A DNA stretch of 64,000 bases from Chloroflexota bacterium. Lineage in GTDB: Bacteria; Chloroflexota; UBA11872. Under the pieces are notes generated by a model. The model worked only from the letters and a program-made list of their open reading frames with translations, made no database searches and was not told the origin of the DNA. Both the position numbers and the translations under genes were made by a program. Location of the stretch: positions 134,692 through 198,691 of the forward strand of contig JAJDUU010000052.1 of the NCBI GenBank assembly GCA_022826485.1, written 5' to 3'. Shown piece by piece: positions 1-8,415 of this stretch (its first letter is position 1; each line of letters starts with the position of its first letter).

Positions 1-444
1 TCGCTTTCCCGCGGCGGAAGATAGGTTGATCACGCAGCCGGTGCCCCGCGGAATCATGCGACGCGCCGCCTGCTGCAGTCCCAGAAACACCCCGCGAACG
101 TTCACGGCGAACATGGCGTCCCAGGATTCGACGGTCTCGTCGACGATGGGCGCCGCTCCCACGTATCCCGCGTTGTTCACAATGATGTCGACGGGGCCAA
201 GCGCTGCCTCGGCGGCATCGAACATCGCCGCGACCTGGCGCTCGTCACGCACGTCGCACACATTCTGGGCCGCCCGGCCGCCGTCGCCTTGAATAGCCGC
301 AACCGTTTCGTGCGCCGGATCAGGGTCGATGTCCGAGACGAGCACGGCCACGCCTTCGCGTGCGAATCGCCGCGCAATCGCACGGCCGATGCCGCGTCCG
401 GCTCCGGTCACTATCGCCACTTTTTCGTCAAGACCGCGCGCCAT
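1..444 (-). CDS. Short-chain dehydrogenase/reductase, partial (C-terminus outside window)
   Basis: NAD(P)-dependent SDR-family oxidoreductase of the classical type. The 148 visible residues hold the Rossmann half: the TGxxxGxG cofactor motif (residues 13-20), an acidic SDID stretch at 37-40 after the second strand that usually favours NAD(H), the structural NNAG motif at 90-93, and the strand ending in the serine pair at 142-143. The catalytic Tyr-x-x-x-Lys lies beyond the left edge. The ATG at 444 is the natural start because the cofactor strand begins a few residues later. The substrate cannot be read from this part; sugar or alcohol dehydrogenation would fit the nearby genes. Confidence 0.9.
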   Translation of the reverse strand, partial: MARGLDEKVAIVTGAGRGIGRAIARRFAREGVAVLVSDIDPDPAHETVAAIQGDGGRAAQNVCDVRDERQVAAMFDAAEAALGPVDIIVNNAGYVGAAPIVDETVESWDAMFAVNVRGVFLGLQQAARRMIPRGTGCVINLSSAAGKR

Positions 445-515
445 GGCGCCCCCTCAATTTCGAAAAGCCGCCGTGATCGTGGCACACGCCAACGCACGGG
501 GCGTCGACCTTTGGG

Positions 516-1376
516 TCAGCCCTCGGGCTGTTGACCGCCGGCGGTATCCACCACCCATTGCCAGGGCCGGAAACGCTGGACCGGCGAATCTGGACGGGCG
601 CCGTCCCACACGATGACCAGCGGCGGCCCGGATCGGTCCAGGGGCGGAAACTGAAACCAGCCGCGCTCAACCGCTCCCGCTTCCACCTGCCCGCGCGGGG
701 GCGGCACGCCGTGGCCGATCGGAATCACGGCACGGTATTCCACGTCGCCCCGTTGCACCCGTACTCCGGTCCCGATGGCGCTGATGGTCTCGTCGCTACG
801 GTTCTCGACCGCAAACAGGAGCCGCGTCTCCTCCGCCGCGAACTCGATTCGCTCGAGCGTCACCCGGATGTCGTGCTGAGTCAGCGTTTGGCCAACATCG
901 ACCACCCAGACGGCCGGGCGAATGCCAAGCCGGTCGGTGATCGTCAGCGCGGTCACGCGAACGCGAGGCACCAGCGCCTCGCGTCCATCGGGATATTCGT
1001 GGGGCTCGACGCCCTCGACCACGCCGCGCACGGCCACGAACGCATCCGCCTCGAGCTCCGGCGGCGCCCCTTCGATGACAAATGCCGTCGGCAGTTCGTC
1101 GTTGTCAAAGTCCACCCACACCAGGAACGCCGTATCGTCGCCTCCCGGAATATCAGCGACATCAAACACCCAGCCACGAAGCTCGACCTCTCGCCCGACG
1201 ATTCCAGCGGAATCGCCATGCGCCACCATCCAGTCGCCGTTCGTGAGCATCGATTGCGGCGCGGCGGCGCTCGTCGGCTCCAGCGAGTCACCGGCGGTCG
1301 GGTCGCACGCGGTCAGCAGGACGACGCCGGCAACGAGCCCTGCCACAACCATGCAAAGCGAGCGTCGGCCGGTCAT
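516..1376 (-). CDS. Putative secreted lipoprotein, unknown function
   Basis: About 286 residues. The N-terminus has basic residues, a hydrophobic core and a lipobox ending LLTAC, so it should be lipid-anchored after signal peptidase II cleavage. Two beta-rich segments follow: one that reads like a small OB-like domain and a C-terminal one resembling the telokin/DUF4352-type Ig-like folds of other bacterial lipoproteins (a VTLERIEF strand followed by a VENRSDE turn). The start at 1376 gives a normal signal peptide; upstream in-frame starts would run into the divergent oxidoreductase at 1415. The 38-bp gap between the two starts must carry both promoters. I do not recognise a specific function. 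Confidence 0.75.
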   Translation of the reverse strand: MTGRRSLCMVVAGLVAGVVLLTACDPTAGDSLEPTSAAAPQSMLTNGDWMVAHGDSAGIVGREVELRGWVFDVADIPGGDDTAFLVWVDFDNDELPTAFVIEGAPPELEADAFVAVRGVVEGVEPHEYPDGREALVPRVRVTALTITDRLGIRPAVWVVDVGQTLTQHDIRVTLERIEFAAEETRLLFAVENRSDETISAIGTGVRVQRGDVEYRAVIPIGHGVPPPRGQVEAGAVERGWFQFPPLDRSGPPLVIVWDGARPDSPVQRFRPWQWVVDTAGGQQPEG

Positions 1377-1414
1377 ACTGCGGCGGTTGGGCATTGGCAT
1401 TTCCAGGAGACGCC

Positions 1415-2530
1415 ATGGCGCGCACACGGGCGGCGGTAATCGGTCTCGGACGTATCGCCAGCACCATCGACGACGAGATTCAGGTCTACGACGGGCACTC
1501 GCTCCCCTATTCCCACATTGCCTGCCTGCGGGCCGTGCCCGAGGTTGAAATCGTCGGCATGTCCGATACCTGGGAGGAGCAGCGCGAGGCCGCCCGACAG
1601 CGCTGGGGATTCGACGCCATCTACGCCGACTACCGCGCGATGCTCGACGAAACGCGCCCCGATATCGTCAGCGTGTGCACCTCGGCGGAGCCCCGCGCCT
1701 CCATTCTCATCGACATTGCCAAGGGAGGGTACGGCGTCAAGGCCATCTGGGCGGAGAAGCCGATCACCATTTCCCTGCAAGAGGCCGACGACGTGGTCAA
1801 CGCCTGCAACGACGCGGGCATCGCGCTGGCCGTCAACTGCACCCGGCGCTGGATTGACACGTACACCCAGGCCCTGCGCATGGTCAACGACGGCGTCATC
1901 GGCGACGTGCAGCACGTCGTCGCTCGGGCGCGATCGGGGCTTTCGCACAACGGCAGTCACATGCTCACCACGCTCACCATGTTCACCGGCGGCCGCGCCG
2001 AGTGGGTCGTGGGCGAGCTGGGTCCCGACGAGGACCCCATGAGCGACAACGATTTCACGGCCAGCGGATTCCTCGCGTTTCCCAACGGCGTGCGCGGCTA
2101 TTTTCGCGCGTTGGATAACGGCCCGAATGACCACTCGTACGACATCACCGGCACAACCGGCATGATCCGCATGATGGGCGACGGGCGCCTGAGCGAGCTG
2201 TGGACCAGTGAGGCACCCCTCCCCGGACAGCGGAATCCGCAGGCGGCGCGTCGCTTCTTCCCGCCCGAGCGCCGGGTGCGCGCCGGAGCCGTGAATGTGA
2301 TCTACGACCTGATCCACTGCATCGAGACGGGCGACACCCCCAAGTGCAGCGGGGAGGACGCGCGTGAAGCGTTGGAGATCGCCATCGCCACGCGGGAGTC
2401 GCACCGGCGCGGCAATGTGCGCGTGAACCTGCCGGTCGAGGACCGCCGCGAGCGCATCATTTCACAAGAAGTGATCAATAGCGGCGGCATCCCACGCGCC
2501 ATCCAGCGGCAGCGCGACGCCCGCGGCTAG
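1415..2530 (+). CDS. Gfo/Idh/MocA family oxidoreductase
   Basis: NAD(P)-dependent oxidoreductase of about 371 residues, the usual length. An N-terminal Rossmann fold carries the GLGRIAS dinucleotide turn near residues 9-15, and the family's E-K-P motif appears as WAEKPI. The C-terminal half is the alpha/beta substrate domain. Members oxidise or reduce sugars, inositols and related polyols. An AGGAGA ribosome site at 1405-1410 supports the ATG at 1415 over an in-frame ATG at 1394. It converges on the deacetylase-like gene at 2555. Substrate unknown; this is one of three family members in the window. Confidence 0.88.
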   Translation: MARTRAAVIGLGRIASTIDDEIQVYDGHSLPYSHIACLRAVPEVEIVGMSDTWEEQREAARQRWGFDAIYADYRAMLDETRPDIVSVCTSAEPRASILIDIAKGGYGVKAIWAEKPITISLQEADDVVNACNDAGIALAVNCTRRWIDTYTQALRMVNDGVIGDVQHVVARARSGLSHNGSHMLTTLTMFTGGRAEWVVGELGPDEDPMSDNDFTASGFLAFPNGVRGYFRALDNGPNDHSYDITGTTGMIRMMGDGRLSELWTSEAPLPGQRNPQAARRFFPPERRVRAGAVNVIYDLIHCIETGDTPKCSGEDAREALEIAIATRESHRRGNVRVNLPVEDRRERIISQEVINSGGIPRAIQRQRDARG

Positions 2531-2546
2531 GCCGGCTCGGCGGGAT

Positions 2547-2567
2547 CGCGCTTCTCAGGGGAGCGCG
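2547..2567. terminator. GC-rich hairpin between convergent genes
   Basis: CGCGCT at 2547-2552 pairs with AGCGCG at 2562-2567 across a 9-base loop. It sits between the stop of the upstream oxidoreductase and the last codons of the convergent deacetylase, whose stop codon falls in the loop. There is no T-tract, so the role as a two-way terminator or RNA end-stabiliser is inferred from position. Confidence 0.4.
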
Positions 2568-3574
2568 CCGACGTAGGACACGGCGCTCTCACCGAGTCGG
2601 GCGAGAGCGTAGCCGCCCTCCAGCACGTGGAGCGTGGGAAGGTCGAGGGCGGCGATTTCGGCGCCGATGCGCGCGAAGTCCTCACTGCGCAGCGCAAACG
2701 ACGCGATGGGGTCGTCGGCGTGGGTGTCGAATCCCAGCGAGACGACCAGCCGCGCCGGAGCGAATGCTGCGATCCGCTCGCAGGCCTCCGAAAGCGTGGC
2801 GGCGTAGTCGTCGATCGCGGTTCCCGGCCGGAGCGGATAGTTCTGGTTGAATCCCTCACCCTCGCCCGAGCCGCGCTCCACGGAAGTCCCCGAGAAGCCC
2901 GGATAGGCCCAGCGCGGATCGGCGTGCAGCGACACGTAGAGGATGTCGCGCCGGTCATACGTGAGGTGCTGCGACCCGTTGCCGTGGTGATAGTCCACGT
3001 CCAGGATGGCGACCCGACCGACCGGGAGCAGCTCATGGGCGGCGATGACCGCGTTGTTGAAGTAGCAGAACCCGCCCATGCGATCGTGCTCCGCGTGGTG
3101 GCCCGGCGGACGGCAGAGGGCGAGGACGTGCGGCGCCCCGCTCGCAACGCGGACGGCCCCGGTCAGGGCCACATCCGCCGCCGACCGCGCCGCCCGGTAC
3201 GTCGCGCGCATCAGCGGAGCATCGGTGCCGAAGGCGAAGTAGCTTGCTCGGACCGCGAGGCTGTCGCTGCTCAACACGGCCGCGTCCGCGGACACGCCGG
3301 CAGGTGTGAGCTGCTCCTCGACTGCGAGCTCCGCACACGCTTCGTCGATGAACTGGCGATACGCCGGCGCGTGAACCCGATCCACGACGCCGTCGTCATA
3401 CGGATCGGCCGTGATCAGATCGGCAAGATCCGCCTCAACCAGGGCTTCGCGGATCAGCCTGGGTCTGGACGGCACCTCGGGATGCGGATAGTCGACGCCG
3501 TCGATGGCCTGCAACGTTGGCGCGTGGTCCACGTGGGCATCGGACCAGACCACCGGAATTCGGCCGTCCGCCAT
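2555..3574 (-). CDS. Histone deacetylase / acetylpolyamine amidohydrolase family protein
   Basis: Zinc-dependent deacetylase-fold protein of 339 residues. Recognisable elements in order are PPGHHAE (residues 157-162, the catalytic His pair), GFCYFNN, the metal-binding DVDYHHGNG (192-200, ligands Asp194 and His196), a later GFDTHADDP containing the third metal ligand, and the C-terminal LEGGY with the tyrosine that polarises the substrate. All key residues are present, so it should be active on an acetylated small molecule, polyamine or protein. It starts 3 bp after the stop of the upstream Gfo/Idh/MocA gene, so the two are probably co-transcribed. The true substrate is not visible. Confidence 0.9.
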   Translation of the reverse strand: MADGRIPVVWSDAHVDHAPTLQAIDGVDYPHPEVPSRPRLIREALVEADLADLITADPYDDGVVDRVHAPAYRQFIDEACAELAVEEQLTPAGVSADAAVLSSDSLAVRASYFAFGTDAPLMRATYRAARSAADVALTGAVRVASGAPHVLALCRPPGHHAEHDRMGGFCYFNNAVIAAHELLPVGRVAILDVDYHHGNGSQHLTYDRRDILYVSLHADPRWAYPGFSGTSVERGSGEGEGFNQNYPLRPGTAIDDYAATLSEACERIAAFAPARLVVSLGFDTHADDPIASFALRSEDFARIGAEIAALDLPTLHVLEGGYALARLGESAVSYVGALP

Positions 3575-3577
3575 CTG

Positions 3578-4525
3578 CTAGTTGGCCGCCTCGCGCGCGC
3601 TGCGCTCCAGCCGGTCGAGCGTGCGCCACGAGGGCAGCAGCTCCGGTATGCCGGTGCGCGGCTCGCGTCCCTCCATGACCGCGCTCACAAACTCCCGATT
3701 CTGGCGCGGCACGGCCAGCATCTGCTCCTCCCGCGCCACGACGTCCCCGGCATGGTTGACCAGCACGTCATGCAGGAAGGTGAACGTGTCCTCCTCGCAA
3801 ATGAGCACCGTGCGCGTCGTCACCTTGTCGACCATCGCGTTGTAGGAGAGCACCAGCGACGCCAATCCCCCGCCGGGAAAGGCCATCTGCATCGAGAGGT
3901 CCAACGGCACCTGGTTGGGACCGCTCGGGGGACCATAGAGCCCGCGGGCGACGTGCGGCTCCTCGCCGAACATCCACACGGCGTTGTCGACCGCGTGGCC
4001 GCCGTGATGCCACAGGATGTCGTCCACCCAGCTGCGCCGCCGCCCGGTCCACCCGATGTTCTCGCGGCGGAAGAAGTGCCAGGCGCGGTGCAGATGCAGC
4101 GGATGGAGGCTGCCACGGGTGATGCGCTCGTGCAGCCACAGATTCGGCGTGTAGTACCGCTCGGTGTGGCAGACCATCAGCGTGATGCCGGCGGCGCGCG
4201 CCGCGCGGTCCAACTCCTCGGCCTGGTCGAGGCGCAGGGTCATTGGGATTTCGAGCAGCACGTGCTTGCCCGCTGCAATGGCGGCCATGGCCTGGTCGTA
4301 GTGCATGCGATTCGGCGACGTGATCAGCACGGCGTCGACGTTGGGACGCGCCAACGCCTCGGCCAGGTCCGTCGTGGCGAACTCGGCCTGGCAGGTCTCG
4401 GCGAATTCCTGGGCCGACGGCTGCAGTCGGCTCACGACGCTGTCGATGGCGACGTCCTCCATGTCGAGCAGTGCGTCGCGATGAAACGTCGTGATGGCAC
4501 CGGATCCAACGATGCAAAAGCGCAT
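3578..4525 (-). CDS. Gfo/Idh/MocA family oxidoreductase
   Basis: 315 residues beginning directly with the Rossmann strand and glycine turn (FCIVGSGAI, residues 3-11). The middle shows the ITSPNRMHYDQA segment and an atypical LEIPMTL where most members have E-K-P, so the usual lysine of that motif is missing. The C-terminal domain carries the sugar-binding sheet. The protein ends 3 bp before the deacetylase-like gene, forming a two-gene unit on the minus strand. Loss of the E-K-P lysine could mean altered chemistry or simply divergence. Substrate unknown. Confidence 0.85.
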   Translation of the reverse strand: MRFCIVGSGAITTFHRDALLDMEDVAIDSVVSRLQPSAQEFAETCQAEFATTDLAEALARPNVDAVLITSPNRMHYDQAMAAIAAGKHVLLEIPMTLRLDQAEELDRAARAAGITLMVCHTERYYTPNLWLHERITRGSLHPLHLHRAWHFFRRENIGWTGRRRSWVDDILWHHGGHAVDNAVWMFGEEPHVARGLYGPPSGPNQVPLDLSMQMAFPGGGLASLVLSYNAMVDKVTTRTVLICEEDTFTFLHDVLVNHAGDVVAREEQMLAVPRQNREFVSAVMEGREPRTGIPELLPSWRTLDRLERSAREAAN

Positions 4526-4647
4526 GAGCGGATAGTCCTGCGGGGCGTGCGGTGCCCTAAGGTAGCGCGCCGGTCAATAACTGAGCTATGTGCCCGCGTC
4601 GCACCTCAAGAGGCACGCGGACATAACTTCCAGTCCGGCAGTGCTAG

Positions 4648-4746
4648 GGAAGCTCTGAATAAATCTGTAGGCCACGCTTCAATCCCCCCATCCTCACATT
4701 CCCCCCAGGGGGAAGGGACCGGAAGGAGGCTTAGTCAGAGGTTTCC
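4648..4746. repeat. MITE-like element with imperfect terminal inverted repeats
   Basis: GGAAGCTCTGAATAA at 4648-4662 is the near-inverse of TTAGTCAGAGGTTTCC at 4731-4746, bounding about 100 bp with no coding potential. Inside, at 4684-4717, is a block (CCCCCCATCCT...CCCCCAGGGGGAAGG) that recurs in opposite orientation at 57519-57554. The right end abuts the stop codon of the permease gene. The size, ends and second core copy suggest a small non-autonomous or REP-like repeat. No transposase is nearby, and the second copy lacks clear ends. Confidence 0.45.
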
Positions 4747-6047
4747 TACGCGAACGCGATGTACCTGACCCAGATCCAAGCCGTGGAGATCGCCATGCAC
4801 ACCACGGCGACGGGCACGCCGTACTTCATGAATTGCACGAAGCCGATCTTGTGGCCCTCGCGCTCGGCGATCCCGGCCAGGATCACGTTGGCCGACGCGC
4901 CGATGATCGTGGCGTTGCCGCCAAGGTCGGCGCCGAGCGCCAACGACCACCAGAGGATGTTGTCGGGATTGAGCCCGGCGGCCTCGAGGTTCTGCACCAC
5001 CGGCAGCATCGTGGCGGCGAACGGAATGTTGTCCACGATGGCCGAGGCCACGCCGCTCACCCAGATCGTCAGCGCCGCCGTGGCGAACACGTTGCCTTGG
5101 GTCAGGTCGCGAATGAAGTTGGCAACGGCATCCAGCACTCCGAGCTCCACCAGGCCGCCCACCATCACGAATAGCCCGACAAAGAACATCACGCTGGGCC
5201 ACTCGACCGCGGCGAAGGCCTTGTGAGGATTCGCCCGCATCAGCAGCATCGCCAGCGCGGCGCCGCCGAGCGCGATGGTGGCGGGTTCCCAGTTCAGTGC
5301 GCCGTGAATCAAGAATCCGACGACCGTGAGCCCCAGCACAGCCAGACCAATCTTCAGACCGCGGCGGTCGGTGATGTATTCCGCCGGATCCAGCTTGGCC
5401 AGCGCGGCGGCATGCACGGGATCAACCGCCAGTTGCTTGCCGAACATCCAGCGCAGGCTCACCAGGAACAGCGGCAGCATGATTAGAATCGGCGGTGTCA
5501 TGTGGGCGGCGAATTCGGCGAAATCAATGTTCCCGGCGCTGCCGATGAGGATGTTGGGCGGATCGCCGATCAGCGTGGCCGCGCCGCCGATGTTCGAGGC
5601 CAGAATCTCGGCGATGAACAGCGGCACCGGATTGATATGCAGTTGGCGCGCCACCACCAGCGTGATGGGCGCAATGAGAATGACCGTCGTGACATTGTCG
5701 AGAAACGCGGAGAGCACGGCGGTGATGACCGACAACGCCACCGCCAGGTGAAATCCGTTGCCGCCCGTGCGCTGGACCGTGACGATCGCGAGGTATTGAA
5801 ACGCGCCCGTTTCACTGATCAGTCCCGCCAGCACCATCATGCCGACGAGCAGGAAGATCACGTTGAGATCGATGTGCTCGAAGCCATGGTGCTGATCCAT
5901 GACTCCGATCATGATCATCAGCACAGCGCCCGCGACTGCTACCGCCGACTTAGGCACGCGGTCGCTGGCAATGGCGGCGTAGGCGAGCGCGAAGATCACG
6001 ATGCCGGCGACGACGAGCCCCGTGCCGGGTTCAACGTGTTCGGTCAT
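4746..6047 (-). CDS. ArsB/NhaD-like SLC13-superfamily permease
   Basis: Integral membrane ion transporter of 433 residues with about eleven hydrophobic segments. The family signatures of the ion transporter superfamily are clear: a re-entrant region with LDNVTTV followed by SNIGGAATLIGDPPN in the first half and its pseudo-repeat, VDNIPFA and GADLGGNATIIGASANV, in the second. Relatives export arsenite or exchange Na+/H+, or import dicarboxylates; sequence alone does not separate these. No arsR or arsC is adjacent, so an arsenic role is not supported by context. It lies alone on the minus strand behind the MITE-like element. Confidence 0.85.
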   Translation of the reverse strand: MTEHVEPGTGLVVAGIVIFALAYAAIASDRVPKSAVAVAGAVLMIMIGVMDQHHGFEHIDLNVIFLLVGMMVLAGLISETGAFQYLAIVTVQRTGGNGFHLAVALSVITAVLSAFLDNVTTVILIAPITLVVARQLHINPVPLFIAEILASNIGGAATLIGDPPNILIGSAGNIDFAEFAAHMTPPILIMLPLFLVSLRWMFGKQLAVDPVHAAALAKLDPAEYITDRRGLKIGLAVLGLTVVGFLIHGALNWEPATIALGGAALAMLLMRANPHKAFAAVEWPSVMFFVGLFVMVGGLVELGVLDAVANFIRDLTQGNVFATAALTIWVSGVASAIVDNIPFAATMLPVVQNLEAAGLNPDNILWWSLALGADLGGNATIIGASANVILAGIAEREGHKIGFVQFMKYGVPVAVVCMAISTAWIWVRYIAFA

Positions 6048-6166
6048 GGCATCCGTTCAAGTCAGGGGCGGCGCATCGAACGCCGCGGGCGGCACAACGC
6101 CAGCCGGCATGCCCGAGCGGACAGTCCAAGCTGGCCGACGCCATCGTAGCCTGTCGGGACGCACCG

Positions 6167-6889
6167 TCACCTCGCCAGCGCCTCTAGCGCGGGCGGCAGC
6201 GCGCGGCGAAGCCCCGTGAGGCCGTCGCGCAGGTCCCGTCGAAACCGGGCCGCCTCGCGGACCTCGAGCGGCAGCCGCCACAGATCGAGCGCATGGGGCC
6301 ACCAGGCCCCACCGTCGACCCAGGCCAGCGCGGCGACGGAGCGAGGCACGCCGCGCTCGACCGGGTCGGCAACGACCCTCAGCGCGGCGGCGGACACTCC
6401 CTGATCGCGCGCCCTTTCGAGCACCGCGTATGACTCACTGTCCACCGTCAGCGCGCCGTCCGCGCCCAGCCGCCGTTTGGCCGCGGAATCCGCCACACCG
6501 TCCACCGTCCAGCCTTCGCCGCGACGGGCGTCGACACCGGCGTCTGGCAGGGCCGCCTCGATGGCGCCGGCAAGCTCCGGCGACGCCCGCACGCGGGAGT
6601 CGGCGGTCCGCACCGCGTCGAGCACCACGGCCGTACCCGGCGAGAGGCCGGACTGCAGTCCTCCGGCGATCCCCGCGACCAACACCGCCCGTGGCCGCCA
6701 GCGCGCGCTGGCGGCATCGACCGCCCGCGCGGCGTTGACCGGACCGATGCCACATCGCTCGGCAACGACCCGAGGCGGCGCGCCCAACGCTCGAGTTTGC
6801 GCGCTCGACCCGCCGGCAACACCGCCCGGAAGCTGACGCATTTCGGCGCGAAGCGCCATCACCACCAGGATGGGCCCCCTGCCAGTCAC
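6167..6889 (-). CDS. Nucleoside phosphorylase / MTA-SAH nucleosidase superfamily protein
   Basis: 240 residues with the phosphorylase-superfamily fold: VVMALRAEM at the N-terminus, the glycine-rich LVAGIAGGL loop near the middle, and VDSESYAVL, the counterpart of the M-E-S-Y segment that holds the ribose hydroxyls. A conserved Asp follows in RVVADPVE. Members cleave N-glycosidic bonds of nucleosides, methylthioadenosine or adenosylhopane (HpnG). Similarity in length and the short C-terminus fits HpnG-like proteins, but no hopanoid genes are next to it. Exact substrate unresolved. Confidence 0.75.
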   Translation of the reverse strand: MTGRGPILVVMALRAEMRQLPGGVAGGSSAQTRALGAPPRVVAERCGIGPVNAARAVDAASARWRPRAVLVAGIAGGLQSGLSPGTAVVLDAVRTADSRVRASPELAGAIEAALPDAGVDARRGEGWTVDGVADSAAKRRLGADGALTVDSESYAVLERARDQGVSAAALRVVADPVERGVPRSVAALAWVDGGAWWPHALDLWRLPLEVREAARFRRDLRDGLTGLRRALPPALEALAR

Positions 6890-6966
6890 GCGTCCACCGC
6901 TTGCGCTGCGCCTAGCTCGGACTCAATGATGTGCTCCATTCCAGCTCCTTCGAGAGACCACCAACC

Positions 6967-8181
6967 ATGGCCTCCGCCCACGCCCTCCGCTGGTTCAACG
7001 ACGCCCGCTTCGGGATGTTCATTCACTGGGGTCTCTACTCCGTCCTCGCCCGCCACGAGTGGACCATGTACCAGGAGGAAATCCCCAACGAGGAGTACGC
7101 CCGTCTGGCCGACCGGTTCTCCGCCGCCCGCTACTCCCCGGACGATTGGGTCGCGCTCGCCCAGGATACGGGCATGCGCTACATGATTCTGACCTCGCGG
7201 CACCATGAGGGCTTTGCGCTGTGGGACTCGAAGGTCTCAGACTTCAGCGCGCCAAACTCCGCGGCCGGCCGAGACGTGCTGGCCGAGTTCGTGGCCGCCT
7301 GCCAAAAGCGGCGCATGCCCTATGGCTTCTATTACTCGCTGCTCGATTGGCGCTGGCCGGAGTACTTCCGCGGGCCGCAGGCCGACCCCGAAGGCTGGGC
7401 GCGATTTCGGGCCTACGTCCACGCCCAGGTCGAGGAGCTCTGCACGGACTACGGCGACCTGGCCGTGCTCTGGTACGACGGCGGCTGGCCCTACACCCCC
7501 GAGGATTGGGACTCCGCCTCGCTCAACGCCCGCGTGCGCGAGCTGCGGCCGAACATCTTGATCAACGATCGGTCGCTGCTGCCCGAAGACTTCGATACGC
7601 CGGAGCAGCACGTCACCGCATCGGCCCCGGGCCGTCCCTGGGAAAGCTGCATGACCATGAACACCACCTGGGGCTACTCCACCATCGATCACGAGTGGCG
7701 CACGCCGCGGCAGCTGATTCACTTCCTCGTCACCGCCGCCGCGGGCGGGGGCAACTATCTGCTCAACGTCGGGCCCGAACCAGACGGGCATATACCGTTC
7801 GAGTCCGTCGAGCGGCTGCGCGCCATGGGCGCCTGGATGCGCGTCAACAGCGAGTCGATCTACGGCTCCGAACGCATGCCCGACCGCCTCATGCGCGTCG
7901 GCAGCGTCGGGCGGCACCACACCATCAAGGGCAACACGCTGTACCTGCACTGCTGGCGCTGGCCCGGCCGGGAGCTGGTGCTGGGAAACCTGGACGGCAC
8001 GCTGCTCTCGGCCCGGTTCCTGTACGACGGCACCCCCATCGACTTCGACCAGCGCCAGCACCGCATCTGGCTGCGTGGGCTTCCGGCCTTCGCCCCCGAC
8101 CCCATCGACACGGTCATCGCGCTGGACTTCGATCGTCGCCCAAACTTGCGCGATCGGTTTGGCGAGGGAGCGACGGCATAG
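6967..8181 (+). CDS. GH29 family alpha-L-fucosidase
   Basis: Glycoside hydrolase of about 405 residues. It begins with the family's opening RWFNDARFGMFIHWGLYS and continues with TSRHHEGFALWDS (substrate-binding His pair near residues 79-80) and LWYDGGW (residues 169-174), where Asp171 is the expected retaining nucleophile. It removes alpha-linked L-fucose from glycans. No signal peptide is evident, so it may act on imported oligosaccharides in the cytoplasm. The start at 6967 is chosen because the conserved region begins immediately; an in-frame start at 6931 would add 12 unconserved residues. Free fucose would feed the deoxy-sugar enzymes further right. Confidence 0.9.
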   Translation: MASAHALRWFNDARFGMFIHWGLYSVLARHEWTMYQEEIPNEEYARLADRFSAARYSPDDWVALAQDTGMRYMILTSRHHEGFALWDSKVSDFSAPNSAAGRDVLAEFVAACQKRRMPYGFYYSLLDWRWPEYFRGPQADPEGWARFRAYVHAQVEELCTDYGDLAVLWYDGGWPYTPEDWDSASLNARVRELRPNILINDRSLLPEDFDTPEQHVTASAPGRPWESCMTMNTTWGYSTIDHEWRTPRQLIHFLVTAAAGGGNYLLNVGPEPDGHIPFESVERLRAMGAWMRVNSESIYGSERMPDRLMRVGSVGRHHTIKGNTLYLHCWRWPGRELVLGNLDGTLLSARFLYDGTPIDFDQRQHRIWLRGLPAFAPDPIDTVIALDFDRRPNLRDRFGEGATA

Positions 8182-8215
8182 CGCGGCTTGCCGGCTGGCA
8201 CGTCCCGCGTCACTG

Positions 8216-8250
8216 CTGATCCGCTCGACCCCGTATCGGGTACGGATCAG
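8216..8250. terminator. Nested hairpin downstream of fucosidase
   Basis: CTGATCCG (8216-8223) pairs with CGGATCAG (8243-8250). Inside the loop ACCC...GGGT forms a second helix, giving a long stacked hairpin 35 bp after the fucosidase stop. It has no T-run. The following bases (GAGCCGGTCGAAGGGCTC) form another short inverted repeat of a kind often dispersed in environmental genomes, so this may be a repeat rather than a dedicated terminator. Confidence 0.4.
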
Positions 8251-8415
8251 GGTCTGAGCCGGTCGAAGGGCTCACCACGAACCGTGCGCATCTCCCAAGT
8301 CCACGAAGAGCCAGGCAATCTGCGGGCCTCGGCGGCGCGTTATCGCTGGCGGCGGGCTGTGCTCGTGGTACCGTAGCCGGGCGCGATCGTCAGTGGGACG
8401 GTCGCCGCGGGAGGC

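Noticed and set aside
2627-4768. 713-codon open frame on the plus strand
   Set aside because: It runs antisense to two genes with full family motifs (deacetylase and Gfo/Idh/MocA); its product is Arg/His/Gly-rich with no recognisable domain, the usual shadow of a GC-rich coding strand.
4746-6047. Arsenic resistance operon
   Set aside because: The permease is ArsB/NhaD-like, but no arsR, arsC or arsA is near; the fold also covers Na+/H+ and carboxylate carriers.
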